Assembly (NCBI RefSeq): GCF_042655305.1 | Contig: NZ_JBHSLR010000003.1 | Origin: Arcanobacterium_A bovis | GTDB taxonomy: Bacteria > Actinomycetota > Actinomycetes > Actinomycetales > Actinomycetaceae | DNA length: 64,000 bases | Direction: 5' to 3' (one strand) | Part shown: one piece after another, positions 51,509 through 60,756 of the stretch | Position numbering within the stretch: position 1 is the stretch's first letter | Layout: each line of letters starts with the position of its first letter | The notes under the pieces: generated by a model | Databases searched by the model: none | Seen by the model: only the letters and a program-made list of their open reading frames with translations | Told to the model about the DNA's origin: nothing | Position numbers and translations under genes: made by a program

Positions 51509-52525
51509 CTATTTTTTATTAAGACGCCGGGCGCTTGATTCGCGTTCTACCAGTTGCGCACGCTCCTCAACAATCGGATGATATTCGCCGTCGTTAAAGT
51601 ACCGAGCAAGCACAATACCAGCGTGTTCACCGAGGGAACGAGCAGATTTACTCATGGCCGAAATCGACGGTGTGAGCACTCTACACACGTCAGAATCTTC
51701 ACAGGAAATCACCAAAACATCTTTTCCAACCACAAGACCCTGATTTTGGATTGCCTGCACACCACCCAAGGCGAGGATTTCGTTATCAAAAACAAGGGCG
51801 TCTGGTGGCGTTTTCCCACTGAAAAGGCGCTGAACCGCCTCACAACTGGCAACCTCCGTAACTTCAACACCGTCGGCAATAACTACTTCAATATCACGAG
51901 CTTGTGCACCTTCGCGCAATGCATCAAACCGTTTCTGGGTATGGAGCAAAGCAACATCTCCAGCCACATAACCAATCCGCGTCGCACCTTTTTCGTACAA
52001 ATGCTCCACAATCGTTGCCATCATTGCCGCATCATCAGCGAGCACCGCACCAAAACCATTGACCTGTTCACCAACAATAACTGCAGGCAAACCAAGTTTT
52101 TTCAACAAATAGGGCCGCGAATCATTGATATGTGGATCAATAAGCACTACCCCGTCAACCTTGCGCTCACCAACCCAACGCTCATACATATATTTCTCTT
52201 CAGCGAGTCCCGACGAACTATGAAACACGAGGTCAAGCCCATTTTCCCGCAAGGATCTTTGCAAACCTACGATAAATTCAAAAAAGAATCGCTCGTTGGA
52301 ATAGGCGGATTCAGGGCGAGCGATCACCAGACCCACTGCTCCAGCCCGCATTCCAGAGAGGGCAATTGCCGCAGAATTTGGCACCCACCCCATCTTCTTG
52401 GCGGTGGCAATAATCCGCTGCCGCGTATCTTCAGAAACTCCCGAACGCCCGTTAAGTGCGAACGAGACAGCGGCAGGGCTAACACCCGCCAATTTGGCTA
52501 TATCCTTGATCGTTGGTCGCGACAC
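51509..52525 (-). CDS. LacI-family transcriptional regulator
   Basis: A 338-residue regulator with an N-terminal LacI helix-turn-helix (SRPTIKDIAKLAGVSPAAVSFALNG, with the hinge helix near AAIALSG) and a periplasmic-binding-protein-like effector domain. GTG 52525 is chosen because AGGAG lies five bases upstream; a longer start at 52549 lacks a site. It is divergent from the alpha-mannosidase gene, and an operator-like sequence lies in the intervening promoter. It is probably released by a mannose-containing sugar. Confidence 0.9.
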   Translation of the reverse strand: MSRPTIKDIAKLAGVSPAAVSFALNGRSGVSEDTRQRIIATAKKMGWVPNSAAIALSGMRAGAVGLVIARPESAYSNERFFFEFIVGLQRSLRENGLDLVFHSSSGLAEEKYMYERWVGERKVDGVVLIDPHINDSRPYLLKKLGLPAVIVGEQVNGFGAVLADDAAMMATIVEHLYEKGATRIGYVAGDVALLHTQKRFDALREGAQARDIEVVIADGVEVTEVASCEAVQRLFSGKTPPDALVFDNEILALGGVQAIQNQGLVVGKDVLVISCEDSDVCRVLTPSISAMSKSARSLGEHAGIVLARYFNDGEYHPIVEERAQLVERESSARRLNKK

Positions 52526-52592
52526 AGGTACTCCTATGTACTTAATCATTTATTTCCCTATAAATACTTTCGCATAAATTTGGCTTAAAGTC

Positions 52593-52621
52593 TTGCACTA
52601 AAACGGTTTAGTTCCTATGCT
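52593..52621 (+). promoter_or_regulatory. Promoter with embedded LacI-type operator for the glycan operon
   Basis: TTGCAC (52593-52598) and TATGCT (52616-52621) are 17 bases apart. The spacer holds CTAAAACGGTTTAG (52598-52611), matching the AAAnCGnTTT core of LacI-family operators. A bound repressor would sit between the two hexamers. Confidence 0.75.
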
Positions 52622-52667
52622 ACAGAAAGTAAGAGATTTCAAAGAAGCCATCTCATAAGGAGCATCG

Positions 52668-55600
52668 ATGCACGATAATCGCCAGATTCTTACGCAGCGC
52701 GTGGAACGCACTCTGCGCGAGAAGATTCTGCCCGCGCAGCACACCGTCGTCGCTCCGCTGGATGTGACCTATTGGCGAGTCCCCCGCGAAAGCTACGCCA
52801 ACGATCGCCAGACGAACCGAACGCCCAACCACCAAGTCCACAACCGTGAAATCATCGGTGAACCATTGCCATATAACAAGATTCCATGGAACGAATTTGA
52901 AAGCATCACCGCAGGAACATCTTGGGGAGCGCCGTGGGAAACTGTCTGGTTTTCGGTGCGTACCACCATCCCAGAGCTGGATCTGCACAACAAAGATGTT
53001 TTCGAAGCAGTGATCGATCTGGGCTGGGCGGATCATTCCGCAGGCTTCCAATGTGAAGGGCTTGTGCGCAACCATGCTGGCCAGGCAATCAAGGCGCTCA
53101 ACCCCAAGAACCGCTGGATTCCATTGCCGCAAAATCCAGGTGATACAGCCGAGTTTAGCATCGAAGCCGCAGCAAATCCCCTGCTCCTAGCCGTTCCTCC
53201 GTTCCAGCCATCTTACGACGGCGATAAACTTACGTCGTCGCTCAACGATCTTTACACTCTGACACAAGCCGACCTTACGATCCGCCACACCGAGGTCTAC
53301 GCACTCGCACTGGATATCTCAATCTTGATTGAGCTAATCCAGGCACAACCACATTTTGGTGATCGCGAGTGGCGCGTACTCCACAGCCTCAACAAGGCAC
53401 TTGACGCCCTCGATCTGGCAAATATTCCCGCTACTGCTGGCGCCGCGAGGGAAATACTTGCCCCTGAACTGGCAAAACCGGCACTTCCAAACGCACATCG
53501 ACTCAGCGCCGTGGGGCACGCACACATCGATTCGGCATGGCTCTGGCCAATTCGCGAAACGAAACGCAAGGTTGTTCGCACGCTAGCGAACGTCGTCCGA
53601 CTCATCGAAGACGGCACGGGGCTCGTCTTTGCGTTTCCCGCCGCGCAGCATCTTGCGTGGGTAAAGGAGCTGGATCCAGAGCTATTTGAGCGTATTCGCG
53701 AGTGCGTGCGCTCAGGTTCAATCGTGCCGGTGGGCGGCATGTGGGTGGAGCCCGACGCCGTTCTCCCAGGTGGCGAAGCCATGTGCCGGCAGCTAGTCGA
53801 GGGCTTGAGTTTTTTCCAAGACGAACTCGGCGTGCAGTGCGAAGAGATCTGGTTACCTGATTCTTTCGGCTATTCTGCGGCACTTCCACAGCTTGCCAAA
53901 GAGGCCGGAATCGAGCGTTTCCTCACTCAGAAAATTTCGTGGAATCAGGTTGACACTTTCCCGCATCATACGCTGGCATGGGAAGGAATCGACGGCACCC
54001 GAATTTTCACGCATTTTCCACCGGCCGATACGTACGGCTCGGAGGTTACGGGCGCGCAGCTCATCCACGCCGTCGAAAATTTCAAAGACAAAGGCAAAGC
54101 TACGTGCTCGCTTCTTCCCTTTGGTTATGGCGACGGCGGTGGTGGGCCTACCCGCGAAATGATGGATCGCCTGGCGCGCGTCGAGAATCTGGAAGGTGCA
54201 CCGCGCACGGTTGTGGAATCTCCACATAAGTTCTTCGAGCGTGCCGAAAACGACTACACAGACCTCCCTGTTTGGGTTGGTGAACTATATCTTGAGCTTC
54301 ATCGCGGAACATTCACGTCACAAATATCTGCCAAGCAGGGAAATCGTCGGAGTGAAGCGCTCTTGCGCGAAGCTGAACTGTGGTGTGCTACGGCTGCAAC
54401 TCGTGGATTGATAGATTATCCTTACGATGAATTGCGCCAGGCGTGGCACGATCTGTTGTTGTGCCAGTTCCACGATATTCTCCCTGGTACATCGGTTGCT
54501 TGGGTATATCGAGAAGTGTGCGAACTACACACGAAGCTCGCTCAGCTGTGCGAGCATCTGATCACCCAGGCTCTCTCAGCACTTTGCGCAAGTAATAACG
54601 CACAAGGTACCGATAACGCTACAGACGACGTTTCGCTAGGCACCCACGACGCACATGACGCGAACGCCACGGGTACAACGAACACCGCCGCGACCAGCAT
54701 TGTTGCAAACGCGTCGTCATTCCCATATCGCGGCGTACCTGCCCTCAGTGCGGGAATACCCACGAACGTCGCACCTCAAATTCAGGTTGATAGAGACGCA
54801 CGGACGATCATTACCCATGGTCTTACGGTTGTTTTTGATGAATCCGGCTGTTGCACAAGCATGCGCGACCATACCGGAACCGAATATATCCCCGCAGGTG
54901 AGCGAGCTGGTGAACTCCATCTTCACCAAGATTTCCCCAATATGTGGGACGCTTGGGACATCGATCCTTTCTACCGTAGTTCACGCACGGTTATCAGCGA
55001 TATGACCCTCGATTCCATCAAGGAAGACGCCGGCGAAGTGCGCGTTCACGCCAGCGCTCGCTTCGATTCTTCTCAAGTTCGGCTTGTGTGGACGCTTCGA
55101 GCCGACACAATTGATCTGCATGTGGAAGCCGATTGGCATGAGCAGGAAAAACTCCTCAAAATGGCCTTCCCCACGAATATCCACACGGATCGCGCGCAAT
55201 ACGAAACCCAGATGGGGTATATCGAGCGAGCCACCCATGAAAACACCTCATGGGACGCCTACCGCTTCGAAGTCTCAGCACATCGTTGGTTGCGCCTTGC
55301 GAACTCAACACAGAGTCTTGCCATAGCAAATGACTCCACCTATGGCTGGGATGTGACACGGCATGCCAATTCGCAGCGTGGCACCTGGAGCCTGGTGCGC
55401 GCCACGTTGGTGAAGGCAGCAAAATTCCCTGATCCTGAGCAAGATCAAGGTAGCCACGCATGGAATTTCCGCGTTATTCCTGGCGCCTCAATTCTGCGCG
55501 CCACGCAAGAGGGGCAACTGCTCAATATCGGCGAGCGGCAAGTGAAGTGCGGCGGAGACATTAGTGGGAAGATCAGCCGGGATATATGTAACGCAGAACG

Positions 55601-55940
55601 CACTGCGAACTCAACACACAGCGCGAACCCAGCACACATCCCCAGCCCAGATACGCAGTGCGCCGTCGAACCACTCATCCAAGTTGAGGGGGCAATTGTT
55701 GAGTCTGTCGCGCTAGCACCAGACCGTTCGGGCGACGTCGTCGTGCGTCTCTACGAAGCGGAAGGCGGCCCACGAACTGCGAAACTGCGCATCAACCACG
55801 CTCGTAACGTGCGCTGTACGAACTTGCTGTATCAAGACTCCCCGATGTCACCACACGTCGAATATGACGGCGAAAATTACACGCTTGAGCTGGGAGCATT
55901 CCAGATCGCAACGCTGCGGTTCAACATGGAGGAACGATGA
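52668..55940 (+). CDS. GH38 alpha-mannosidase
   Basis: A 1090-residue cytoplasmic glycosidase (no signal peptide). The zinc-site HAHID at residues 284-288 in GHAHIDSAWLWPIRET and the nucleophile Asp 398 in WLPDSFGYSAALPQL define family GH38, followed by a beta-rich C-terminal domain (RLVWTLRADTIDLHVEADWHE-like). AAGGAG precedes the ATG. Low-complexity hydrophilic insertions lie at about residues 643-680 and 975-1000. It should remove alpha-linked mannose from imported oligosaccharides, and it leads the operon. Confidence 0.9.
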   Translation: MHDNRQILTQRVERTLREKILPAQHTVVAPLDVTYWRVPRESYANDRQTNRTPNHQVHNREIIGEPLPYNKIPWNEFESITAGTSWGAPWETVWFSVRTTIPELDLHNKDVFEAVIDLGWADHSAGFQCEGLVRNHAGQAIKALNPKNRWIPLPQNPGDTAEFSIEAAANPLLLAVPPFQPSYDGDKLTSSLNDLYTLTQADLTIRHTEVYALALDISILIELIQAQPHFGDREWRVLHSLNKALDALDLANIPATAGAAREILAPELAKPALPNAHRLSAVGHAHIDSAWLWPIRETKRKVVRTLANVVRLIEDGTGLVFAFPAAQHLAWVKELDPELFERIRECVRSGSIVPVGGMWVEPDAVLPGGEAMCRQLVEGLSFFQDELGVQCEEIWLPDSFGYSAALPQLAKEAGIERFLTQKISWNQVDTFPHHTLAWEGIDGTRIFTHFPPADTYGSEVTGAQLIHAVENFKDKGKATCSLLPFGYGDGGGGPTREMMDRLARVENLEGAPRTVVESPHKFFERAENDYTDLPVWVGELYLELHRGTFTSQISAKQGNRRSEALLREAELWCATAATRGLIDYPYDELRQAWHDLLLCQFHDILPGTSVAWVYREVCELHTKLAQLCEHLITQALSALCASNNAQGTDNATDDVSLGTHDAHDANATGTTNTAATSIVANASSFPYRGVPALSAGIPTNVAPQIQVDRDARTIITHGLTVVFDESGCCTSMRDHTGTEYIPAGERAGELHLHQDFPNMWDAWDIDPFYRSSRTVISDMTLDSIKEDAGEVRVHASARFDSSQVRLVWTLRADTIDLHVEADWHEQEKLLKMAFPTNIHTDRAQYETQMGYIERATHENTSWDAYRFEVSAHRWLRLANSTQSLAIANDSTYGWDVTRHANSQRGTWSLVRATLVKAAKFPDPEQDQGSHAWNFRVIPGASILRATQEGQLLNIGERQVKCGGDISGKISRDICNAERTANSTHSANPAHIPSPDTQCAVEPLIQVEGAIVESVALAPDRSGDVVVRLYEAEGGPRTAKLRINHARNVRCTNLLYQDSPMSPHVEYDGENYTLELGAFQIATLRFNMEER

Positions 55941-57127
55941 AATTCGGAGTTAATTACACGCCCCGCCAAGGCTGGTTCTATTCTTGGCTCGATTTTGACG
56001 CCGGCGCAGTGTCCGCAGACTTTGCGCAGATTAAGAGTATTGGCGCAGATCATGTGCGAATTTTCCCGCTATGGCCGCTCTTGCAGCCCAATCGTAATCT
56101 CATTCGCACTGCGGCAGTGGACGCAGTGGTCACAACCGCGCAACTAGCGCATGAAGCAGGATTAGAGTCGAGTATCGACGTGCTTCAAGGGCATCTATCG
56201 TCTTTCGATTTCCTCCCCTCGTGGGTTTCCACCTGGCATGATCGCAATATTTTCACCGATCCGCAGGTGGTTGCCGCTCAACAAGATCTCGTGCGCGTGC
56301 TCGGTGAAGCCCTACGAGATATTCCAGGCACAACTGGATTGACCCTCGGCAACGAATTTATGCAGTTCGCTGCTCAACGCCATCCCCACCGCCACGAAAC
56401 TTCTCCCCAAGGGGCTTTGACCTGGCTTGATTCTCTGTTGGGCGAAGCGAAGCGAGTATGGCCAGGCGGGCGTCATGTTCAATCGCATGACGACGATTTG
56501 TGGTTTGAACCCTCGCAGCCATTTGGCCCACACGCGGCAGTGACACGTGGAGATTCCACTACCGTGCATTCGTGGATATTCGGCGCACTTGGTCCGCGCT
56601 ACGGCGTTGACTCTCCCCTACTTCCGTGGTTTGCTCGCTATTTATGCGAGCTAGCTGCGGCGTGGAGCAACGATCCACACCGGCCAATCTGGCTGCAAGA
56701 GGTCGGCGCTCCCGAAAACTACGTGTCGGTTGCGAAAGCTCCTGAGTTCCTTATCGACACTGTAGACACCCTCATGGGCGCTCATGGTGGTGGCGTTAGC
56801 CCGAATCTTGAGGCAATAACCTGGTGGTGCTCGCACGACGTAAACTCTGAACTCGTCGATTTCCCATATTTCGAGCACACACTTGGTCTTATTGACGAAA
56901 ACGGAAAGACGAAACCAATCGGCGATGCTTTCAAGGCATCGGCGGAAAAATGGGCCTCAGTTGATAGCGACGCCGGTAACGAACGCGAGTCCGTCGCCGT
57001 CGTCGTCGATGAAAAAACACGCAACCTCAGCAATCCTTACGGTCAGATCTTCGACGCTTGGATCGGCCATGCTCTCGACGGCGATGTACGGGCGCTGCGG
57101 TTAGCTGATCGAGGAGGTGAGGATTAG
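55937..57127 (+). CDS. GH5-like glycosidase, possibly core beta-mannosidase (GH5_18-like)
   Basis: A 396-residue (beta/alpha)8 enzyme without signal peptide. The GH-A acid/base Glu 140 in LTLGNEF and nucleophile Glu 255 in IWLQEVGAPE are in the expected places. It opens with MKFGVNYTPRQGWFYSWLDF. In Bifidobacterium, GH5_18 enzymes split Man-beta-1,4-GlcNAc from N-glycan cores and are encoded beside GH38 mannosidases. That match is by context and general sequence, so the subfamily is provisional. Its ATG overlaps the GH38 stop. Confidence 0.75.
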   Translation: MKFGVNYTPRQGWFYSWLDFDAGAVSADFAQIKSIGADHVRIFPLWPLLQPNRNLIRTAAVDAVVTTAQLAHEAGLESSIDVLQGHLSSFDFLPSWVSTWHDRNIFTDPQVVAAQQDLVRVLGEALRDIPGTTGLTLGNEFMQFAAQRHPHRHETSPQGALTWLDSLLGEAKRVWPGGRHVQSHDDDLWFEPSQPFGPHAAVTRGDSTTVHSWIFGALGPRYGVDSPLLPWFARYLCELAAAWSNDPHRPIWLQEVGAPENYVSVAKAPEFLIDTVDTLMGAHGGGVSPNLEAITWWCSHDVNSELVDFPYFEHTLGLIDENGKTKPIGDAFKASAEKWASVDSDAGNERESVAVVVDEKTRNLSNPYGQIFDAWIGHALDGDVRALRLADRGGED

Positions 57128-57181
57128 TTTCTTTGCCGTCACGATCAGAAAATTATCCCCTCAATCTTCAAAGGAGAAGAA

Positions 57182-58462
57182 ATGCGATTCAAAAAGATTG
57201 CTGCTATTTCGGCAGTATGTGCTCTCGCATTGACCGCCTGCACGGGCGGTAGCTCAGACAATAAATCCGATTCGGCTTCCGGTAAGGGAGAAGTTTCGGG
57301 AGATATCACGTTCCAGTCGTGGAGCTTGAAGAACGACCGTTTCACACCGTACTTTGAAAAGGTGATTGCCGATTTCGAGAAGGCAAATCCAAAGGTCAAG
57401 GTCAAGTGGATCGATCAGCCAGGCGATGGCTACGAAGACAAGATTCTCCAGCAGGCTAACTCCAACGAACTGCCAGATGTTATCAACCTTCCACCTGAGT
57501 TCGCTTATAAGTTGGCGCAGGTAGATATGCTTACCGATCTTGAGAAAGCGGATGCAAAAGCGCTTGATGCCTACGTTAAGCAGGCAACGGACGCCTACCG
57601 CTACCCAGGTATGAAGGGTCAGTACGCCTACGCTTGGTACTTGGGTACCGATCTGAACTGGTACAACACTGATTTGCTCAAGAAGGCAGGCATTGATACC
57701 AACAAGCTTCCAACCGATCTCGATTCTCTCTTCGCTATGGCAAACCAAGTTGCCAAGGCAACAAATGGCCAGGTGAAGATGATTTCGGACGTGCCACGTA
57801 CCGGCACGCTCTCATCCGCTGGCGTGGAGATCATCAAGGATGGCAAGTTCGTATTCAACTCGCCCGAGGCTGTCAAGGTAGTGCAGCGTTACAAGGACGC
57901 ATACGCAGCTGGCGCAATGCCTGCTGAAGCTTTGAACGCTGATTACCAAGGCAACTCGCACCTTTACAAGGCAGGTAAGACGGCGTGGACCACCGCTTCG
58001 GCAGGTTTCGCTTCCGAGCTGGAGAAAGAAGCTCCATCGCTGCTAGCGACGACGGTAGCGACGCCGCGTATCGGTCACCCGCCGTTGTTTATTCAGGGAA
58101 TTTCGGTTGCGAAGAACTCGAAGTCTCCTGAAGCCGCTCTTGCCTTTGCCAAGTTCTTGACCAGTAATGAAAACCAAATTGAGTTCGTGAAGATCGCGCA
58201 GGGCTTCTTCCCTGGTACCAACGAAGCGAATGCAAAGCCAGAATCCTTCACTGGTGTAGTGAAGAATGAGCTGCAAAAGAAGGCGACGACGGACGCTGCT
58301 CAGGCTCTGAGCAAGGCAACTCCTGAGTACCCGATTCAGTTCACCTACGACATGGACAAGTACCTGCAACAGCAGATGGCACTTGCCGTCAAGGGCGAAA
58401 TTGGCATCCAAGAGGCACTTGATAAGGCTGTAGACTACGCCAACAAGAACCTCCAAAAGTAG
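57182..58462 (+). CDS. Sugar ABC transporter substrate-binding lipoprotein
   Basis: The 426-residue lipoprotein has the signal and lipobox LTAC (Cys 20), a Ser-rich linker and a family 1 (MalE-like) binding protein fold (GDITFQSWSLKNDRF opening). An AAAGGAGAAG site precedes the ATG. It should bind an extracellular oligosaccharide released from host glycans and present it to the permeases encoded next. Confidence 0.92.
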   Translation: MRFKKIAAISAVCALALTACTGGSSDNKSDSASGKGEVSGDITFQSWSLKNDRFTPYFEKVIADFEKANPKVKVKWIDQPGDGYEDKILQQANSNELPDVINLPPEFAYKLAQVDMLTDLEKADAKALDAYVKQATDAYRYPGMKGQYAYAWYLGTDLNWYNTDLLKKAGIDTNKLPTDLDSLFAMANQVAKATNGQVKMISDVPRTGTLSSAGVEIIKDGKFVFNSPEAVKVVQRYKDAYAAGAMPAEALNADYQGNSHLYKAGKTAWTTASAGFASELEKEAPSLLATTVATPRIGHPPLFIQGISVAKNSKSPEAALAFAKFLTSNENQIEFVKIAQGFFPGTNEANAKPESFTGVVKNELQKKATTDAAQALSKATPEYPIQFTYDMDKYLQQQMALAVKGEIGIQEALDKAVDYANKNLQK

Positions 58463-58604
58463 AAATGACTCATAGCGGATATATGCCGCTTTGACGTGAT
58501 CCACGTGGTGCTCACGTGGAACCTCACAGGTGCTACAGGTGGCGGTATCGCTGTACATAGCGCCATAGGTGCTGTACATGCACTGCTAACGCCGCAGGTG
58601 GCGC

Positions 58605-58640
58605 GGGTGGGAAATCTTCTGCACCGGAGATTTCCCACCC
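58605..58640. terminator. Intercistronic stem-loop between binding protein and permeases
   Basis: GGGTGGGAAATCT and its exact complement (58628-58640) frame a 10-nt loop. Such hairpins often give partial termination or stabilise the upstream mRNA, so that binding protein exceeds permease. The preceding 140 bases also hold several GC-rich short repeats (ACAGGTG, CCACGTGG). Confidence 0.65.
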
Positions 58641-58684
58641 AGCCGCCAGCATCACAACCCAACACAAATCTACAAGGAAGACCT

Positions 58685-59719
58685 ATGAAGTTTCAACGCT
58701 GGTACACCCCATATTTGCTGCTCGCTCCAGCTCTGATCTGGGTTGCCGTATTTGCGATTTGGCCATTTTTGAACACCGTTTATTTAGCTTTCACCGACGC
58801 TCGCCCGCTGCGAACGCCCAATTTCATCGGAGTTGAGAACTTCACCCAACTGTTTTCCGACGAACGGTTTATATATGCGCTGATCACCAGCTTGTTATAT
58901 GTGGTGCTCTGCGTTCCATTACTCACCTTCTTGCCATTGCTTCTCGCGTTGCTCGTTGAGAAAAAAGTTCCGGGCATTTCCGTCTTTCGCACCACATACT
59001 ATTTCCCAGTAATCGCTTCTGTTGTAGTGGTGGGAATCATTTGGAGCTGGCTCTTCGATTCGCGCGGCATCATTAATGAATCCTTGCAGTTCATTGGCAT
59101 TACCGACACTCCCATTGACTTTCTCATTGATCGCTGGCTGATTATTATTTCGGCCGCTTCGCTCACGATCTGGAAGGGTTTGGGATACTACATGGTGGTT
59201 TACCTCGCCGCTTTGGGCAATGTGAGCAAAGAATTGTATGAAGCTGCTGCTCTTGACGGCGCTGGTTGGTGGCGCCGCTTCTGGAGCGTGACGGTTCCTG
59301 GTGTACGTGGAGCTATGATGCTGGTGTCGGCGCTGATTACAGTGGCAGCGATGCGCGTATTTTCCGAAATTTACGTGCTCACGAACGGCTCCGGCGGCCC
59401 CGGCGGAAAATCTCAATCGATGGTGATGCTCATTCAGCAAACAGGAAAAGGTCTCAACGGCAATTTAGGCTACGCCTCGGCAATTTCCGTAGTGCTCTTT
59501 GCTCTCACAATCGTGCCATTACTCTTCGTTATGTACCTCAATCAAGGCGAGGAAATCCGCGAAACTTTACGCATTCGGAAGACGGCGAAGCTCGCACGTC
59601 GCGCCGCAAAAGCTCGCGTGGCTAGTGGCCGCGCGGCAAGTGGTCACGTTACTACAGATGCGGCTCCCACAACCGTTGGCACCGACGTCGCCCCTGAAGA
59701 AAGGGAGAACCTCCGATGA
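58685..59719 (+). CDS. Sugar ABC transporter permease (MalF-like)
   Basis: A 344-residue protein with six helices and the EAA-loop sequence EAAALDGAGWWRRFWSVTVPG. ATG 58685 has an AAGGAAG site; a longer reading from 58496 would cross the intergenic hairpin and is rejected. A Lys/Arg/Ala-rich C-terminal tail of about 45 residues is unusual. It pairs with the next gene. Confidence 0.93.
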   Translation: MKFQRWYTPYLLLAPALIWVAVFAIWPFLNTVYLAFTDARPLRTPNFIGVENFTQLFSDERFIYALITSLLYVVLCVPLLTFLPLLLALLVEKKVPGISVFRTTYYFPVIASVVVVGIIWSWLFDSRGIINESLQFIGITDTPIDFLIDRWLIIISAASLTIWKGLGYYMVVYLAALGNVSKELYEAAALDGAGWWRRFWSVTVPGVRGAMMLVSALITVAAMRVFSEIYVLTNGSGGPGGKSQSMVMLIQQTGKGLNGNLGYASAISVVLFALTIVPLLFVMYLNQGEEIRETLRIRKTAKLARRAAKARVASGRAASGHVTTDAAPTTVGTDVAPEERENLR

Positions 59720-60585
59720 AACAATCACGTTTGGAAACGCTACGCGGAAACGGCATTGAAAGATCGAGCACGCTCGGAATTATCGGCCGATATGCACTTT
59801 TGCTCCTGATGTTGGTGATTGCGGTTGGACCTTTTCTGTGGCAACTGTCTACTTCACTCAAAGGACCGTGGGAGGATATCTACTCCTTCCCGCCCAATTT
59901 GATTCCTGAAGATCCAACTTTGGCGAATTATGGCGAAGTTACCCGCGCAATCCCAGTTGTACAATATGCGTGGAATTCGCTGTTCGTGTCTGTCGCGATG
60001 GTTATTACGAATATCGTATTTTCCACGTGTGCCGGTTATGCCCTAGCCAACCTTCGCTTCCGCGGGCGCGGATTCGCCTTGGCATTTATCCTGTCCACAC
60101 TACTTCTTCCCGGCGAAGTTACGCTCACCTCGCAGTACCTCACCATTAAGTCGATGGGCTTGGCAAATACTCTCGTAGGCGTATTCTTACCTACTGCCAT
60201 TACCGCGATTAACGTGCTCTTAATGGCTACTGCCTGCCGCTCTATCCCGCCTGCCGTGATTGATGCAGCCACTATTGACGGCGCAAATACTTGGCAGCGT
60301 CTTCGTTATGTGGTGTGGCCAAATGTGCGCGGAATGGCATCAGTTGTGGCACTTATGTCTTTCATTCAAGCATGGGACGACTTCCTCTGGCCGCTCGTGG
60401 TACTCTCCGATCCAGCGAAGTATACACTCACTGTGGGCATGCAGTACCTCAATTCCGCTTTTGCAGCTAACCCACGCGTTGTAGCAGCTGGAACTATGCT
60501 TGCTCTCTTACCGATCATCATTCTGTTCGCTTTCACGCAAAAATTCTTCTTCCGTGGCGTTGCCGACGGCGCTGTGAAAGGTTGA
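59716..60585 (+). CDS. Sugar ABC transporter permease (MalG-like)
   Basis: A 289-residue six-helix permease with the EAA-type loop DAATIDGANTWQRLRYVVWPN. Its ATG overlaps the previous stop by 4 bases. No ATPase gene is in the operon, so a shared MsiK-type sugar ATPase encoded elsewhere probably serves it, as is common in Actinobacteria. Confidence 0.93.
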   Translation: MKQSRLETLRGNGIERSSTLGIIGRYALLLLMLVIAVGPFLWQLSTSLKGPWEDIYSFPPNLIPEDPTLANYGEVTRAIPVVQYAWNSLFVSVAMVITNIVFSTCAGYALANLRFRGRGFALAFILSTLLLPGEVTLTSQYLTIKSMGLANTLVGVFLPTAITAINVLLMATACRSIPPAVIDAATIDGANTWQRLRYVVWPNVRGMASVVALMSFIQAWDDFLWPLVVLSDPAKYTLTVGMQYLNSAFAANPRVVAAGTMLALLPIIILFAFTQKFFFRGVADGAVKG

Positions 60586-60756
60586 CGCTTCTCGCGCGTG
60601 TTGACGGTTCTCGCGCGTTTCGTCAAAATACATTGCCGTTTTTATATGTGTGATACAATCAGTCTCACGCAATAGACAATTGTGCGTTTTGCTACGTTTG
60701 GAGCAATAGTCCGAACCACGCAAACATCAACGAAGATGTAGTAGAACGGCAAAATA

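Noticed and set aside
51554..52588. A 344-codon open frame opposite the LacI gene
   Set aside because: Composition is not protein-like; the minus-strand regulator has all family motifs.
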